Assembly (NCBI RefSeq): GCF_014640335.1
Contig: NZ_BMGT01000002.1
Location: 1,364,001 to 1,428,000, forward strand
Direction: 5' to 3'
DNA: 64,000 nucleotides
Origin: Edaphobacter dinghuensis
Lineage (GTDB): Bacteria; Acidobacteriota; Terriglobia; Terriglobales; Acidobacteriaceae
Shown here: positions 24,703 to 33,651 of the stretch, in pieces
Layout: each line of letters opens with the position of its first letter
Numbering within the stretch: position 1 is the stretch's first letter
Program-made: the position numbers and the translations under genes
Notes under the pieces: model-generated
What the model was told of the DNA's origin: nothing
The model's input: only the letters and a program-made list of their open reading frames with translations
Databases searched by the model: none

Positions 24703-26058
24703 ATGAACAAGAGAGAATTCCTCAAGAGCACAGGCGCTATCATTACCGGAACCATGTTGTCTCGCATCGCCCCAGCCGAAACTACAGCCCCCGACGCCGC
24801 GCACCGCACCAACTGGTCCGGCAACCTCACGTATCACACAGATCATCTGCTCCAGCCCAAAACCGTCGAAGAGACCCAACAGGCTGTCAAGAGCTGCACC
24901 AAGCTCCGAGCCCTCGGCGCGCGCCACTCCTTCAACACCATCGCCGACAGCAACTTCAATCAGATCTCTGTCAAAGCCCTTCAGAATATGTCGGTCGATG
25001 CCAAGGCCCGCACCGTCACCGTCGGCGGCGGAGTCACCTACGGCGCACTCTCGCCGTGGCTCGACGCGCAGGGCTTTGCTGTCCACAATCTCGCCTCGCT
25101 GCCCCACGTCTCGGTCGCCGGAGCCTGCGCCACCGCGACTCACGGCTCGGGAAACAAGAATGGCAACCTCTCCACCGCCGTCGCCGCCGTAGAGATCGTC
25201 ACCGCCGACGGCAACATCGTCCACATCTCCCGCGCAACGGACGGCGATCAACTCCTCGGTGCAGCCGTCGCGCTCGGCGGCCTCGGCGTCATCACCAACA
25301 CCACGCTCAACGTGATCCCGCGCTTCGATATGGCGCAGGTCGTCTACGAAAATCTCTCCTTCGACCAGCTCGAGCACAACCTCGAAGCCATCTTCGGCAG
25401 CGGCTACAGCGTCAGCCTCTTCACCGACTGGCAAAAAAATCGCGCCACCCAGGTCTGGATCAAGAGCCGCCTCGCCCCCGGCGGCAAGGCCGACATGCCC
25501 GCCGAATTCTACGGCGCAACCCTCGCCAAACAAAAGCTCCACCCCATCACCGGAGCCTCCGCCATCAACTGCACCGAGCAGCAAGGCATCCCCGGCCCCT
25601 GGTACGAGCGCATGCCGCACTTCCGCATGAACTTCACCCCCAGCAGCGGCAACGAGCTGCAGACCGAATACTTCGTCCCTCGCGACAAAGGCTACGCCGC
25701 CATCCGCTCCGTCGAAGAACTTCGCGACCACATCACGCCGCATCTCTTCGTCACCGAGTTCCGCACCATCGCCTCCGACAACATCTGGATGAGCACCTGC
25801 CACAACCGCGACGCCATGACCATCCACTTCACCTGGAAACCGGAATGGCCCGCCGTCAAAAAAATCCTTCCGCTCATCGAAGCCAAGCTAGCGCCCTTCG
25901 ACGCCCGCCCGCACTGGGCCAAGATGTTCACCATGCAGCCCTCGCACATCCAGAAGCTCTACGAGAAGCTGCCCGACTATCAGGCCATGCTCAAGCACTA
26001 CGACCCCAACGGAAAATTCCGCAACGACTTCCTCAACACCAACCTCTTCAGTGCCTGA
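24703..26058 (+). CDS. FAD-dependent alditol oxidase-like protein (VAO/ALO family)
   Basis: The 451-residue protein has an N-terminal secretion-type segment (MNKREFLKSTGAIITGTMLS; it resembles a Tat leader but has Lys-Arg, not twin Arg). An FAD-binding PCMH domain follows: GARHSFN, whose His would bind FAD covalently, VGGGVTYGALSPWL, and SVAGACATATHGSG. The C-terminal D-arabinono-1,4-lactone oxidase domain contains FRTIASDNIWMS, HFTWKPEWPAV and APFDARPHWAKMF, very like Streptomyces alditol oxidase. It probably oxidises a sugar alcohol at C1, making hydrogen peroxide. The ATG at 24703 is chosen over one four codons earlier because GGACAGG precedes it. It is followed by a palindromic repeat. 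Confidence 0.85.
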   Translation: MNKREFLKSTGAIITGTMLSRIAPAETTAPDAAHRTNWSGNLTYHTDHLLQPKTVEETQQAVKSCTKLRALGARHSFNTIADSNFNQISVKALQNMSVDAKARTVTVGGGVTYGALSPWLDAQGFAVHNLASLPHVSVAGACATATHGSGNKNGNLSTAVAAVEIVTADGNIVHISRATDGDQLLGAAVALGGLGVITNTTLNVIPRFDMAQVVYENLSFDQLEHNLEAIFGSGYSVSLFTDWQKNRATQVWIKSRLAPGGKADMPAEFYGATLAKQKLHPITGASAINCTEQQGIPGPWYERMPHFRMNFTPSSGNELQTEYFVPRDKGYAAIRSVEELRDHITPHLFVTEFRTIASDNIWMSTCHNRDAMTIHFTWKPEWPAVKKILPLIEAKLAPFDARPHWAKMFTMQPSHIQKLYEKLPDYQAMLKHYDPNGKFRNDFLNTNLFSA

Positions 26059-26097
26059 GCATCTCTGCCGCCAAGAATCATCTCTACCTCAAACGAT

Positions 26098-26137
26098 CGG
26101 GTGCCCCATCCTTCGCAGCAGCATCGCGAAGGGTGGG
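26098..26137. repeat. GGGTGCCCCA-type palindromic repeat, copy 3
   Basis: The leader CGGGTGCC is followed by a 12-bp stem with one mismatch (26105-26116 with 26126-26137, nine-base loop). It lies about 40 bases after the alditol oxidase stop and 75 bases before the carboxylesterase start. Confidence 0.7.
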
Positions 26138-26210
26138 AGCGTAGACGTTCCATCCGGCAAACACAAAGCTAAACCGTTTCTGTGGTAAGTTGGGCAGCGG
26201 AGAAAAACCG

Positions 26211-27809
26211 ATGCCCTTGCTGCAACTGAACCGCACCCTCGCGTCTTTTGCCACCCTCCTGCTCTTTTCTCTTCCCGCCCTCGCCGCCAACCCGCTTCAG
26301 GTAAAAACCGACAAAGGAAAAGTCGAAGGCGCATACACCACCGACAAACAGGTCATCGCCTTCAAAGGCATCCCCTACGCCGCGCCTCCCGTCGGAGATC
26401 TTCGCTGGCAGCCGCCACAACCCGCCGCCAAATGGAAGGGCGTCCGCTCCGCCGCAAACTTCGGCTCGCACTGCGTCCAGTCCGGCGGCTATCCCGACAT
26501 GGTCTTCCACGACCCCGGCCCCAGCGAGGACTGCCTCACCCTCAACGTCTGGGCCCCCGCCAACGCCAAGCCCGATAGCAAGCTCCCCGTCATGGTCTGG
26601 ATCTACGGCGGCGGCTTCACCACCGGCGGCACCTCCGAGAACCGTCAGGACGGCCAGTTCCTCGCCCACCGCAACACCATCATCGTCTCCATGAACTATC
26701 GCCTCGGCATCTTCGGCTTCTTCGTCCATCCCGAGCTCACCGCCGAATCACCCCACCACGCCTCCGGCAACTACGGCCTCATGGACCAGACCGCCGCCGT
26801 CGAGTGGACCAAGCGCAACATCGCTGCCTTCGGTGGAGACCCATCCAACATCACCATCTTCGGCGAGTCCGCCGGTTCCTTCGCCGTCAGCACCCTCATG
26901 GCTTCCCCGCAAAGCCGCGGCCTCATCTCCAAGGCCATCGGCGAAAGCGGCGGAGCCCTCTACAGCGCTGGCCTGAGCTACCCCTCTCGCGAATCCCTCG
27001 AGCAGCGTAACGTCGAGTTCGCCCAAACCGCCTTCGGCACCTCCAAGCTCGCCGACCTGCGCAAGCTCTCCGCCGACGATCTCGTCAAAGCCGCCACCGC
27101 CAAAACCACACCGCCGCCACCGCGCTTCGGACCCGACGTCGACGGCTACTTCCTGCCCGAATCCGTCCCTGCCATCTACGCCGCAGGCCAGCAGGCCCAC
27201 GTTCCTCTCCTCGCCGGTTGGAACGCCGACGAAGCTCGCGGTGCAGTTCTCTTCGCCAAGCCACCCGTCACCGCCGAAAGCTTCACCGCCCAGGCCGACA
27301 AGGAGTTCGGCGACCGCGCCAAGGACTTCCTCGCCGTCTATCCCGCCACCACCGATGCCGAAGCGCTCGCCTCCGCCGGAGACTTCGCCAGCGATCGCTT
27401 CATCGCCTTCTCCACCTGGCGCTGGATCGAGGCGCAGATCCTGACCGGCAACGCTCCCGTCTATCGCTACTTCTTCACCCTCGGCAACCCCGGCGACCAG
27501 AACCACAAGGCGGCCCTGGGAGCCTTCCATTCCGACGACATCGAGTACGTCTTCGGCACCCTCGACTCCCGCCCCGGAGCCGTCTGGCGGCCAGAAGATC
27601 GCAAGCTCTCCGACCAGATGGGTCAGTACTGGACCAACTTCGCCCGCACCGGCAACCCCAACGGTCCCGGCCTGCCCAACTGGCCCACCAGCACAGCCGA
27701 CGACCAGTACCAGGTCATGCACCTCAACGCCAACCCCGAAGCTCAACCCGACACCCTGCGCCCCCGCTACCTCTTCCTCGACTCCGTCTGGGGCAAGCCA
27801 AAACCCTGA
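26211..27809 (+). CDS. Secreted type B carboxylesterase
   Basis: The 532-residue protein has a signal peptide (LNRTLASFATLLLFSLPALAA). It has the type B carboxylesterase/lipase fold with EDCLTLNVWAP, oxyanion-hole glycines in WIYGGGF, and the nucleophile elbow FGESAGS. The acidic residue is probably in GWNADEAR, and the catalytic His is in GAFHSDDIEYVFG. It should hydrolyse carboxylic esters in the periplasm or outside the cell; the natural substrate is unknown. The ATG at 26211 has GGAG ten bases upstream and gives the signal peptide at once. A 14-bp perfect hairpin follows 10 bases after the stop. Confidence 0.88.
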   Translation: MPLLQLNRTLASFATLLLFSLPALAANPLQVKTDKGKVEGAYTTDKQVIAFKGIPYAAPPVGDLRWQPPQPAAKWKGVRSAANFGSHCVQSGGYPDMVFHDPGPSEDCLTLNVWAPANAKPDSKLPVMVWIYGGGFTTGGTSENRQDGQFLAHRNTIIVSMNYRLGIFGFFVHPELTAESPHHASGNYGLMDQTAAVEWTKRNIAAFGGDPSNITIFGESAGSFAVSTLMASPQSRGLISKAIGESGGALYSAGLSYPSRESLEQRNVEFAQTAFGTSKLADLRKLSADDLVKAATAKTTPPPPRFGPDVDGYFLPESVPAIYAAGQQAHVPLLAGWNADEARGAVLFAKPPVTAESFTAQADKEFGDRAKDFLAVYPATTDAEALASAGDFASDRFIAFSTWRWIEAQILTGNAPVYRYFFTLGNPGDQNHKAALGAFHSDDIEYVFGTLDSRPGAVWRPEDRKLSDQMGQYWTNFARTGNPNGPGLPNWPTSTADDQYQVMHLNANPEAQPDTLRPRYLFLDSVWGKPKP

Positions 27810-27819
27810 TAGCTCTTTT

Positions 27820-27857
27820 GGTCGAGATGACGGTCATAGCGCCCCGTCATCTCGACC
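27820..27857. repeat. 14-bp perfect inverted repeat with trailing degenerate element
   Basis: Arms 27820-27833 and 27844-27857 pair perfectly around a 10-base loop. No T-run follows, so simple termination is unlikely. The following GCAGCGAAGGGGGAGAATTC then CTCTATTT resembles the sequence at about 8390-8425, suggesting a second dispersed repeat family. Confidence 0.65.
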
Positions 27858-28320
27858 GCAGCGCAGCGAAGGGGGAGAATTCCTCTATTTCGCCCTTGTC
27901 TCTATATTGTCTCTTGATTCAATAACTTACGAGAATATCCTTCCAAAACACCGACAAATTTCCTGTCAAGACCCATACCCCCTTCAAATCTCACATAATA
28001 AAAGGGATAATGTTTGCAAAAGAGTTATCCTTCACCAGATAGACTGGAAGTAGTGGGAAAGATCTGGCGTCGGCAAACGGACCTAACTCTTTTCGATTCA
28101 AGACTTTACATTTTAAGTCATTTAGAATGAAGACTTTGGACCTCTAGTACACAGGGGGGTACCCTACAGAGCAGATTGACGAAGGGGATGCAAAAAGAAC
28201 TACAGAATCTCGCAACCTCTTTCCCGCACTGATAGACTTAAATTCCTGCGTCGACCGTTCACGCAACCAGTTCTCTCAAAGCGGCCCGACCGTCGCGAGC
28301 AAAAAGGAAGACTCAACCAA
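27858..28320. other. Intergenic region, AT-rich, no gene seen
   Basis: About 460 bases with no supported frame. The section 27900-28160 is clearly more AT-rich than its surroundings and includes direct words such as AAGACTTT (28101-28108 and again near 28130). It probably contains the promoter of the TPR gene at 28321, whose leader ends in AAAAGGAAG. Confidence 0.5.
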
Positions 28321-29055
28321 GTGGATCAGCAGACCAAGCAAGCGCTCAAGCACGACCAGTTCATCGACACCACACAGCAGGGCCTCGAGTGGGCCAGCGA
28401 AAACCGTCAGACGGTCATCGTCGCCAGCTCCATCCTGATCGCGCTCCTCCTCATCGTGGTCGGCAGCTTCGTCATCTACAACAACCGCAGCAATGCGGCC
28501 TCCGTCGCCTTCGGCTCTGCCATGCAGGAGTACCAGACCCCGCTCGCCGAGCCCGGCCAGCAGGTTCCTCCCGGCGTCAAGACCTACGCCTCCGCAGCAG
28601 AGCGCGCCAAGGCTGCCAATCAACTTTTCATGGCTGCTGCCGATAAGTACAGCATGGAGCCCGATGGAAAGACGGCCCGCTACTTCGGCGGCCTCACCTA
28701 TATCGAAGCCGGCAACAACTCTGCCGCCGAAAGCACGCTGAAGCAGGTAGCCAGCGGCTGGAACAGCGAACTGGCCTCGCTCGCCAAGCTCTCGCTCGCA
28801 AATCTCTATCGCCAGACCGGGCAGGATGCTCAGGCCGTCGATCTTTACAACGAGCTGACCGCCAAGCCCACCACCTCGGTTCCCGCCGGTCTCGCCCAGC
28901 TCCAGTTAGCGGAGATGTACGAGTCGCAGGGCAAGCCGGAGGAAGCCAAGAAGATCTACGCTAAGCTCAAGGACAAGGACAGTAAGAGCGCCGTCGGCAT
29001 GCTCGCCGCGCAGAAGCTGAACCCCTCAGCCGAGCCCGCCGCCCTTCAGCGGTAA
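28321..29055 (+). CDS. Membrane-anchored TPR protein (YfgM-like)
   Basis: The 244-residue protein has a short cytoplasmic segment (MDQQTKQALKHDQF) and one membrane helix (TVIVASSILIALLLIVVGSF). The periplasmic domain contains tetratricopeptide-like repeats (ARYFGGLTYIEAGNNSAAES, LANLYRQTGQDAQAVDLYNE, LQLAEMYESQGKPEEAKKIY). This order matches YfgM/TPR_21 proteins, which assist periplasmic protein folding with SecYEG and PpiD in E. coli. Here the neighbours do not confirm that role. The start is GTG at 28321 with AAGGAAG upstream. A GC-rich hairpin lies after the stop. Confidence 0.75.
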   Translation: MDQQTKQALKHDQFIDTTQQGLEWASENRQTVIVASSILIALLLIVVGSFVIYNNRSNAASVAFGSAMQEYQTPLAEPGQQVPPGVKTYASAAERAKAANQLFMAAADKYSMEPDGKTARYFGGLTYIEAGNNSAAESTLKQVASGWNSELASLAKLSLANLYRQTGQDAQAVDLYNELTAKPTTSVPAGLAQLQLAEMYESQGKPEEAKKIYAKLKDKDSKSAVGMLAAQKLNPSAEPAALQR

Positions 29056-29081
29056 CTCTTCTTTACACTCGCAATTCCACA

Positions 29082-29108
29082 GCAGAGGCCGCGTGGCCTC
29101 TGCTTATT
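29082..29108 (+). terminator. Probable terminator of the TPR gene
   Basis: A 9-bp GC-rich stem (29082-29090 with 29095-29103) has a four-base loop and is followed by TTATTCTCC. It is 27 bases after the stop codon. The T-tract is imperfect. Confidence 0.6.
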
Positions 29109-29209
29109 CTCCGCAAAAAATATCGATATATTCATGGACAAATGCGCCTTTTCCGGCCTAAGGTGTAGGCAGAAACATGCATCCAGAAGCTATTCAAAGG
29201 GAGATCACC

Positions 29210-29584
29210 ATGCAACGAATTCTTGTCGTTGACGATGATCGTCTGGTCGCCGACACCCTTGCGCTCATCTTCGTCAAGAGTGGCTTCGAAGCCAGGACTG
29301 CTTATTCAGCAGATCAGGCACTTGTGTCCGCGCGCTCCTTCAATCCCAACCTTCTTCTATGTGATGTCACTATGCCGGGAAGAGATGGCCTCGCACTCGT
29401 CTGCGATGTCACCCGCGAACTTCCCTCCTGCCGCATCATCGTGCTGACGGGCTTCTACTCCAATCTCAAAAACGTGCGCGAGCAATCCAATAAGCTCGCC
29501 CGTCCCGTTGGCATCCTCACCAAACCCTGTCAGCCCGCCGACCTGCTGCGCGAAGCCACCACGATGCTGGCCGCCGCTAGCTAA
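29210..29584 (+). CDS. Single-domain response regulator (CheY-like receiver)
   Basis: The 124-residue protein consists only of a receiver domain. It has the acidic pocket (VVDDDRLVAD) and the phospho-acceptor Asp near residue 52 (LLLCDVTMPGRDGL). The Thr switch residue is in VLTGFY and the conserved Lys is in LTKPC near residue 104. It would be phosphorylated by an unlinked histidine kinase and act through protein contacts. The ATG at 29210 follows AAGGGAG; a longer frame begins 11 codons earlier. It precedes the DUF2905 gene by 19 bases, so the two, with xseA, may form an operon. Confidence 0.88.
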   Translation: MQRILVVDDDRLVADTLALIFVKSGFEARTAYSADQALVSARSFNPNLLLCDVTMPGRDGLALVCDVTRELPSCRIIVLTGFYSNLKNVREQSNKLARPVGILTKPCQPADLLREATTMLAAAS

Positions 29585-29603
29585 TCAACCTGTCCTGATT
29601 CTG

Positions 29604-29828
29604 ATGTCTGACCTTGGCCGCATCCTTATCTTCCTTGGCCTTCTCCTCGTCGTCGCGGGGCTGGCAGTTCTGGGTCTCAACCGCCTCAACATCCCGCTGG
29701 GCCGCCTTCCCGGCGACTTCAACTGGCGCGGCCGCGGCTGGTCGGTCTCCTTCCCGCTCGTCACCTGCCTCCTGCTCAGCGTCCTCCTCAGCCTTGTGCT
29801 CTGGGTCATCAATCACCTCCGCCGCTAG
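29604..29828 (+). CDS. DUF2905 small membrane protein
   Basis: The 74-residue protein has two membrane helices (ILIFLGLLLVVAGLAVLGL, and FPLVTCLLLSVLLSLVLWVI) separated by the short conserved loop IPLGRLPGDFNWRG. This loop is the DUF2905 hallmark. Function is unknown. The ATG at 29604 is the only start that fits the family length; the longer frame overlaps the response regulator. It is packed between the response regulator and xseA on the same strand. Confidence 0.85.
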   Translation: MSDLGRILIFLGLLLVVAGLAVLGLNRLNIPLGRLPGDFNWRGRGWSVSFPLVTCLLLSVLLSLVLWVINHLRR

Positions 29829-29865
29829 CTTCAACTACGCCCGCCCGCGATGCTAGACTCGGCCA

Positions 29866-31419
29866 ATGGGCGAAAAAGAAGAGAAGCCGCCAACCCTTGC
29901 AAGCCTGCGCGCTGGCCGGGGAAGAACACGCCTCGCAAAGCCCATCCCCATACAAACCAATCTTCTCTTCACCTCCGAACCGGTAAAAGCCGACACTCAA
30001 CCAGCTGCTCCACGTCCGGCCTTTGAGGACGCGAGCAGAAGCAACACAAGTCTCAAACCAATCGACGAGCCAACACCCTCGCTTCCCACCCAGCGCCGCA
30101 TCTGGAGCGTCCGCGACCTCGTCATCGACATTCGCCAGCAGGTCGAAGGCGGCTACCCCGATCTCTGGGTCGAAGGCGAGATCTCCAACTTCCGCGCCGC
30201 TCCCTCCGGCCACATCTACTTCACGCTCAAGGACGGCGAAGCCCAGCTCCCCGTCGTCCTCTTCCGCCGTCAGGCCACTCTCCTCCGCTTCCGCCCCGCC
30301 GACGGCCTCGCCGTCCTCGTCCGTGGCCGCATCTCCATCTACGAGAGCCGCGGCCAGCTCCAGCTCATCGCCGAAACCCTCGAGCCTCGCGGAGCCGGAG
30401 CCCTCCAACTCGCCTTCGAGCAGCTCAAAGCCCGCCTCCTCGCCGAAGGACTCTTCGACGCCGACCGCAAACGTCCGCTCCCCGCCTTCCCGCACTGCGT
30501 AGGCATCATCACCTCGCCCAGCGGTGCGGTCATCCGCGACATCGTCAATGTCACCCGCCGCCGCCACGCCCGCCTCAACCTGCTCGTCTATCCGGCAACG
30601 ATGCAAGGCACGACGTGCTGCTCCACGGTAGCCGCCGGAATCCGCTACTTCAACGAAAACCCCTCGCTCGTAGACATCATCGTCCTCGCTCGCGGCGGCG
30701 GCTCCATCGAAGACCTCTCCGGCTTCAACGACGAGTCGCTCGCCCGCGCCATCGACGCCTCTGAGATCCCCATCGTCTCGGCCATCGGCCACGAGACCGA
30801 CTTCACCATCGCCGACTTCGTAGCCGACCTCCGCGCCCCCACACCCTCCGCCGCCGCCGAACTCGTCACCGCCGCGCAACATCGTATCGAAGAGCGCATC
30901 GACGCCCTCATGGCCCGCATCCACCGCGCCGGACGCTTCCATATCCTCTCCGCCCGCCAGCGCTACGCCCGCCTCTCGTCGGAGTCCGTCCTCAACCGCC
31001 TCCGCGATAGCATCAGCCGCCGCGATCAGCGCATCGACGAGCTAAGCCTTCGCCTCGAGGCCGCCGCCACGCGCCGTCTCCGCATCAACACCCAGCGCTT
31101 AGCCACACTCACCGAACGCCTCCGCCGCCAGAACATCTCCATCCGCATCGCCGCCACCCAGCGCCGCCTGCAGACTGCGACCGAGCGCCTGCTTCGCACC
31201 GCTACCCGAACCGTCTCCACCAATCAAGCTCGCCTCAGTCGCTCCACCACGCGCCTCGAAGCGCTCTCACCGCTGGCCGTTCTCTCGCGAGGCTATGCGC
31301 TCGTCTACGCTGAAAACGGCATCCTATTAAGATCGGCTGCAGACACCTCCCCAGGAGAAACCATCCGAGCCCGCCTGGCCGAAGGCACACTGACCGCAAA
31401 AGTATCGGACAATAAGTAG
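29866..31419 (+). CDS. xseA: Exodeoxyribonuclease VII large subunit
   Basis: The 517-residue XseA has its OB-fold DNA-binding domain from about residue 75 (WSVRDLVIDIRQQVEGGYP, VEGEISNFRAAPSGHIYF). The catalytic core follows (GIITSPSGAVIRDI, ARGGGSIEDLSGFNDE, SAIGHETDFTIADFVADLRAPTPSAAAE), then a long Arg-rich coiled coil and the C-terminal LSPLAVLSRGYALVY. With XseB it degrades single-stranded DNA from both ends. The first 70 residues are a Pro/Thr-rich extension not found in the E. coli enzyme. No xseB gene is visible next to it. The glmM gene starts 29 bases downstream. Confidence 0.92.
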   Translation: MGEKEEKPPTLASLRAGRGRTRLAKPIPIQTNLLFTSEPVKADTQPAAPRPAFEDASRSNTSLKPIDEPTPSLPTQRRIWSVRDLVIDIRQQVEGGYPDLWVEGEISNFRAAPSGHIYFTLKDGEAQLPVVLFRRQATLLRFRPADGLAVLVRGRISIYESRGQLQLIAETLEPRGAGALQLAFEQLKARLLAEGLFDADRKRPLPAFPHCVGIITSPSGAVIRDIVNVTRRRHARLNLLVYPATMQGTTCCSTVAAGIRYFNENPSLVDIIVLARGGGSIEDLSGFNDESLARAIDASEIPIVSAIGHETDFTIADFVADLRAPTPSAAAELVTAAQHRIEERIDALMARIHRAGRFHILSARQRYARLSSESVLNRLRDSISRRDQRIDELSLRLEAAATRRLRINTQRLATLTERLRRQNISIRIAATQRRLQTATERLLRTATRTVSTNQARLSRSTTRLEALSPLAVLSRGYALVYAENGILLRSAADTSPGETIRARLAEGTLTAKVSDNK

Positions 31420-31448
31420 GACAACAAGACAACGGAGAACTGTAAGAC

Positions 31449-32798
31449 ATGAAGAAGCTCTTTGGAACCGACGGCATCCGTGGCGTTGCCGGTCAGCCTC
31501 CCCTCGACGGCCCCACCGTCCACGCCATCGGCCTCGCTCTCGCGCACACGCTCAAAGCCACAACTCCCTCGCCCCGCGTCCTGCTCGGCATGGACACCCG
31601 CGAGTCCAGCGACTCCATCGCAGCCATCCTCACCGCCGGACTCACCGCCGGAGGAGCCACAGTCGAAAGCGCCGGCGTCATCACCACACCTGCCGTCGCT
31701 TTCCTCACCCACACCCATCGCTTCGCTACCGGCATCGTTATCTCGGCCTCGCACAATCCCTGGCAGGACAACGGCATCAAGCTCTTCGGCCCCGACGGCT
31801 TCAAGCTTCCCGACACCACCGAGCTTGCCATCGAAGACGAGATCTTCCGCCACCTCGAAACAGCCGCCGCACCCTCTAACTCCATCCCGCAAGCACCCCC
31901 CGTCAACGAAGCCGACCGCGCCGAATACATCCGCTTCCTCCTCGCCGCCGTTCCCGGCCTCTCGCTCGACGGCAGGCGCATCGTCGTCGACTGCGCCAAC
32001 GGAGCCGCTTCTTCCGTCGCCCCCCAGCTCTTTGCCGGACTCGGCGGTGAAGTCGTAGTCACCCACGCCAGCCCCGACGGCTTCAACATCAACGAATTCT
32101 GCGGAGCCCTTCACCCCGACGTCGTAGCCGCCGAAGTCGTCACCCAGAAAGCCTCCATGGGCATCACCTTCGACGGCGACGCCGACCGCGCCCTCTTCGC
32201 CGACGAGAACGGCCGCGTCGTCAACGGCGACGCCGTCCTTCTGCTCGCCGCCCGCGACCTGCAGCTCCGCGGCCTGCTCACCAACGACACCGTCGTCGCC
32301 ACCACCATGTCCAACATGGGCCTCGAAGCCGCGCTCAAGCGCAGCGGCATCGCCATGCTTCGCGCCAACGTCGGCGACAAGTACGTCCTCGAGCAGATGC
32401 TCTCCACCGGGGCCGCACTCGGCGGCGAACAGTCCGGCCACATCATCTTCAACGGCCGCAGCACCACGGGCGACGGCCTGCTCACCGCGCTCCTCGTGCT
32501 CGACACCGTCCATCGCAGCGGCAAGACCCTCAGCGAACTCGTCGCCGACCTCAAGGTCTTCCCCCAGGTCATCGTCAACGTCAAGGTCCGCGAGAAGAAG
32601 CCTCTCGAAAACATCGCCCCCGTAGCCGAAGCCATCCGCGCCGCCGAGCAGGAACTCGCCGACTCCGGCCGCGTCGTCATCCGCTACAGCGGCACCGAAG
32701 CTCTCTGCCGCGTCATGATCGAAGCCGAATCCGAACCGCTGATGCGCCACCACGCCAACACCATCGCCGACGCCATCCGCGCCGAGCTAGGCGTCTGA
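31449..32798 (+). CDS. glmM: Phosphoglucosamine mutase
   Basis: The 449-residue enzyme interconverts glucosamine-6-phosphate and glucosamine-1-phosphate for UDP-GlcNAc, and so for peptidoglycan and lipopolysaccharide. It starts MKKLFGTDGIRG. The phosphoserine loop is ISASHNPWQDNGIKLFG, the metal loop is FDGDADR, the sugar-binding loop is GGEQSGHIIF, and the phosphate-binding loop near the C-terminus is RYSGTEALCRVM. The length is typical. The ATG at 31449 has GGAG upstream. It probably belongs to the transcription unit of the response regulator and xseA. Confidence 0.95.
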   Translation: MKKLFGTDGIRGVAGQPPLDGPTVHAIGLALAHTLKATTPSPRVLLGMDTRESSDSIAAILTAGLTAGGATVESAGVITTPAVAFLTHTHRFATGIVISASHNPWQDNGIKLFGPDGFKLPDTTELAIEDEIFRHLETAAAPSNSIPQAPPVNEADRAEYIRFLLAAVPGLSLDGRRIVVDCANGAASSVAPQLFAGLGGEVVVTHASPDGFNINEFCGALHPDVVAAEVVTQKASMGITFDGDADRALFADENGRVVNGDAVLLLAARDLQLRGLLTNDTVVATTMSNMGLEAALKRSGIAMLRANVGDKYVLEQMLSTGAALGGEQSGHIIFNGRSTTGDGLLTALLVLDTVHRSGKTLSELVADLKVFPQVIVNVKVREKKPLENIAPVAEAIRAAEQELADSGRVVIRYSGTEALCRVMIEAESEPLMRHHANTIADAIRAELGV

Positions 32799-32892
32799 AA
32801 TTGTTGCAGCGTAGCTTCCTTTGTTTTGTCATTCCCAAAGGGAATCTGCGTTTTGCTCAAACCACCAGAACTACATCTGGAAAAGAACCGCT

Positions 32893-33435
32893 CTAAAGTG
32901 TGCCTTCCGGTTCAACAGCGGAGGTAGAACGCGAGATCCGTGCAGTGATGAGATCGACCGGACGGAGAACGAATCCCGCAATGAACCGGGGCACGCGGCG
33001 AAAGTCGTCGAGCAGCGAATGGCCTTGGCCTGTGAGGAAACCGCCGTTGCGCATGACGTGCAAATGAAAGAGTGCAGAGAGCGCAGCGAAGAGGCTGACA
33101 GCCAGTGTAGTTCTGCCTGTGGCGACGGTATGGGTAAGGTGATGAATAAACCAATCCATTACCTGGGCCAGGCCGGGAACGCCCAGAACGACGATCAGGT
33201 TTCCAAGTAGCCGCGAACGAAGTCGGAGAGCATTTTGCTGCATGCCCGCATACACCCCGGCCGTGAGCGTCACATAACCTATCTCAACCACAACGACGGG
33301 CAGAGTGCTATGAAGTCCGGTGTGGGCCATTGCCGCAAGGTAGACCAGTGAGCGGGCGGTAGCGCTCATCAGAGCACATTTCCAGTTCCAGTACGCGAAG
33401 GCTTGCTTCAAAAGGGAAGAATCCTTTGGGAACAT
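32893..33435 (-). CDS. Hypothetical integral membrane protein
   Basis: The 180-residue protein is not recognised. It has about three to four hydrophobic segments (ALMSATARSLVYLAAMA, LPVVVVEIGYVTLTAGVYAG, LLGNLIVVLGVPGLAQVMDW, TTLAVSLFAALSALFHLHVM) and ends in a charged cytoplasmic tail (RISRSTSAVEPEGTL). The ATG at 33435 has GGAAG close upstream. It is a single minus-strand gene between plus-strand genes. The alternation of hydrophobic and charged segments supports a real protein; function is unknown. Confidence 0.65.
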   Translation of the reverse strand: MFPKDSSLLKQAFAYWNWKCALMSATARSLVYLAAMAHTGLHSTLPVVVVEIGYVTLTAGVYAGMQQNALRLRSRLLGNLIVVLGVPGLAQVMDWFIHHLTHTVATGRTTLAVSLFAALSALFHLHVMRNGGFLTGQGHSLLDDFRRVPRFIAGFVLRPVDLITARISRSTSAVEPEGTL

Positions 33436-33651
33436 GCTTCCATGGTCGCCGATCAGCGAGAATCGAGCGTCAAGCTCCAGTTACAGCAACGTTGAGATTA
33501 GGCGCAAACTGTATTCAGGTAGATTCCCCCTGAGCTGTATCAATCCAGTAAGCCCTTGGCAACGAAAGAACGGCAGCGAAGAGGACAGCCCCAAACAGAA
33601 GACCGCACCGCCTTGCCCATCGCTCCACCGTGAACTAATCTAGAAACAGCT

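Noticed and set aside
32831-32845. ATTCCC-AAA-GGGAAT hairpin after glmM as a terminator
   Set aside because: Only six base pairs and no T-run directly after; too weak to call.
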